This document shows positions 63,286-64,000 of a DNA stretch of 64,000 bases, in pieces. The DNA lies in NCBI RefSeq assembly GCF_963676685.1, contig NC_092355.1, forward strand, positions 79,823,176 to 79,887,175, in the 5' to 3' direction. Numbering within the stretch: position 1 is the stretch's first letter; every line of letters starts with the position of its first letter. The notes below the pieces were generated by a model. It was not told the origin of the DNA. It was given only the letters and a program-made list of their open reading frames with translations, and did no database searches. The stretch comes from Mytilus edulis. Its lineage: Eukaryota; Mollusca; Bivalvia; Mytilida; Mytilidae. The translations under genes were made by a program, and so were the position numbers.

Positions 63286-63289
63286 TTTA

Positions 63290-63819
63290 TTATTCTTGGT
63301 TTCCGCACAATAACTTTAGTATAAGTAAATAGAAATCAATGAAATTTAAACACAAGGTTTATGACCACAAAAGGAAGGTTGGGATTGATTTTGGGAGTTG
63401 AGGTCCAAACAGTTTAGGAATTAGGGGCCAAAAAGGGGCCCAAATAAGCATTTTTCTTGGTTTTCGCACCATAACTTTAGTATGAGTAAATAGAAATCTA
63501 TGAAATTTAAACACAAGGTTTATGACCATAAAAGGAAGGTTGGGATGGATTTTGGGAGTTTTGGTTTTAACAGTTTAGGAATAAGTGGCCCAAAGGGTCC
63601 AAAATTAAACTTTGTTTGATTTCATCAAAAATTAAATAATTGGGGTTCTTTGATATGCCGAGTCTAACTGTGTTTGTAGATTTATAATTTTTGGTCCCGT
63701 TTTCAAATTGGTCTACATTAAGGTCCAAAGGGTCCAAAATTAAACTTAGTTTGATTTTGACAAAAAATGAATCCTTGGGGTTCTTTGATATGCTGAATCT
63801 AAAAATGTACTTAGATTTT
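63290..63819 (+). mobile_element. Hairpin-headed element, family C, body fragment
   Basis: Two units with 'aaaggaaggttgggattgat' and 'tttaggaattaggggccaa', then 'gggtccaaaattaaactt' units, as in 30440-31600. Both head and tail are missing. The 96-codon minus frame is an artefact. Confidence 0.7.
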
Positions 63820-64000
63820 TGTCGAGCCTGCAACTTTTGTTGCAGAAAGCTCGACATAGGGATAGTGATCCGGCGGCGGCGGCTACGGCGGCGGCTACGG
63901 CGGCGGTGTTAGCTAACTTCTTAAAAGCTTTATATTTTAGAAGGTGGAAGACCTGGATGCTTCATACTTTGTATATAGATGCCTCATGTTACGAAGTTTC
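63820..64000 (+). mobile_element. Hairpin-headed element, family F (TGTCGAGC), 5' end
   Basis: The head stem TGTCGAGC...GCTCGACA (63820-63856) has an inner CTGCAAC/GTTGCAG pair. It is followed by 'ggatagtgatccggcggcgg' and GGC/TAC repeats, and runs off the window. The body is 'ttctatatttt'-like AT-rich sequence. It shares 'gagcctgcaa' with the remnant at 904. Confidence 0.65.

Noticed and set aside
1..64000. tRNA or rRNA genes
   Set aside because: I found no convincing cloverleaf with A and B boxes and no conserved rRNA blocks by eye; a tRNA or rRNA covariance search was not possible.

Overview
The window is animal nuclear DNA, AT-rich and dominated by repeats. Several dispersed families are ones I recall as typical of marine mussels (Mytilus-like bivalves). 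They include elements headed by a short hairpin and followed by GGC or GTCC microsatellites, a SINE-like 'gagagttgtctcattg' module, and long retroelement 3' tails. That assignment rests on memory and was not searched. There are no bacterial-style genes, operons, rRNA or recognisable tRNA genes, and no CRISPR array.

Layout. 1-9.4 kb: dispersed repeats, a GGCGGAT foldback MITE and two long hairpins (3228-3365, 8858-9004). 9.4-12.6 kb: a satellite with a unit of about 51 bp. 12.64-24.56 kb: a 45-bp satellite of roughly 235-240 units. The 45-bp array is split by a 1,116-bp inserted element (21075-22190) with an ATAT target duplication, and contains higher-order copies 1173 and 1444 bp apart. 24.8-33.2 kb: a nested stack of transposable elements. 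It includes two copies of a GGCCAA-ended element with 3-bp target duplications (PIF/Harbinger-like), one of them with a readable empty site. 33.2-50.7 kb: the 5' part of one real gene.

The gene encodes an ankyrin-repeat protein on the + strand. A tentative 5' UTR exon (33238-33352) is followed by coding exons at 38307-38324, 40666-40749, 48537-48635, 49196-49294, 49851-49949 and 50575-50682. All junctions are phase 0. Three consecutive 99-bp exons each encode exactly one 33-residue ankyrin repeat and lie in near-identical tandem exon+intron units of about 657 bp, so the repeat domain has grown by recent genomic duplication. The second and third coding introns are loaded with minisatellites (38-, 62-, 43- and 55-bp units). 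The 3' end of the gene is not seen in the window.

50.9-56.1 kb: a possible 5.2-kb mobile element bounded by a perfect 33-bp inverted repeat. Inside it, head-to-head arrays are built on the palindrome GTATGCTAGCATAC. 56.2-64 kb: a 29-bp minisatellite, a decayed reverse-transcriptase tail, further hairpin-headed elements, a third long foldback (62132-62278) and a retroelement 3' end.

Most long open frames in the window are artefacts of tandem repeats. The 45-bp unit is a multiple of three and stop-free in all three forward frames and one reverse frame, so it produces long ORFs with no good sign of coding. The strongest novelty candidates are the ATAT-flanked element, the 5.2-kb inverted-repeat element, the common architecture of the hairpin-headed families, and the ongoing expansion of the ankyrin exons.
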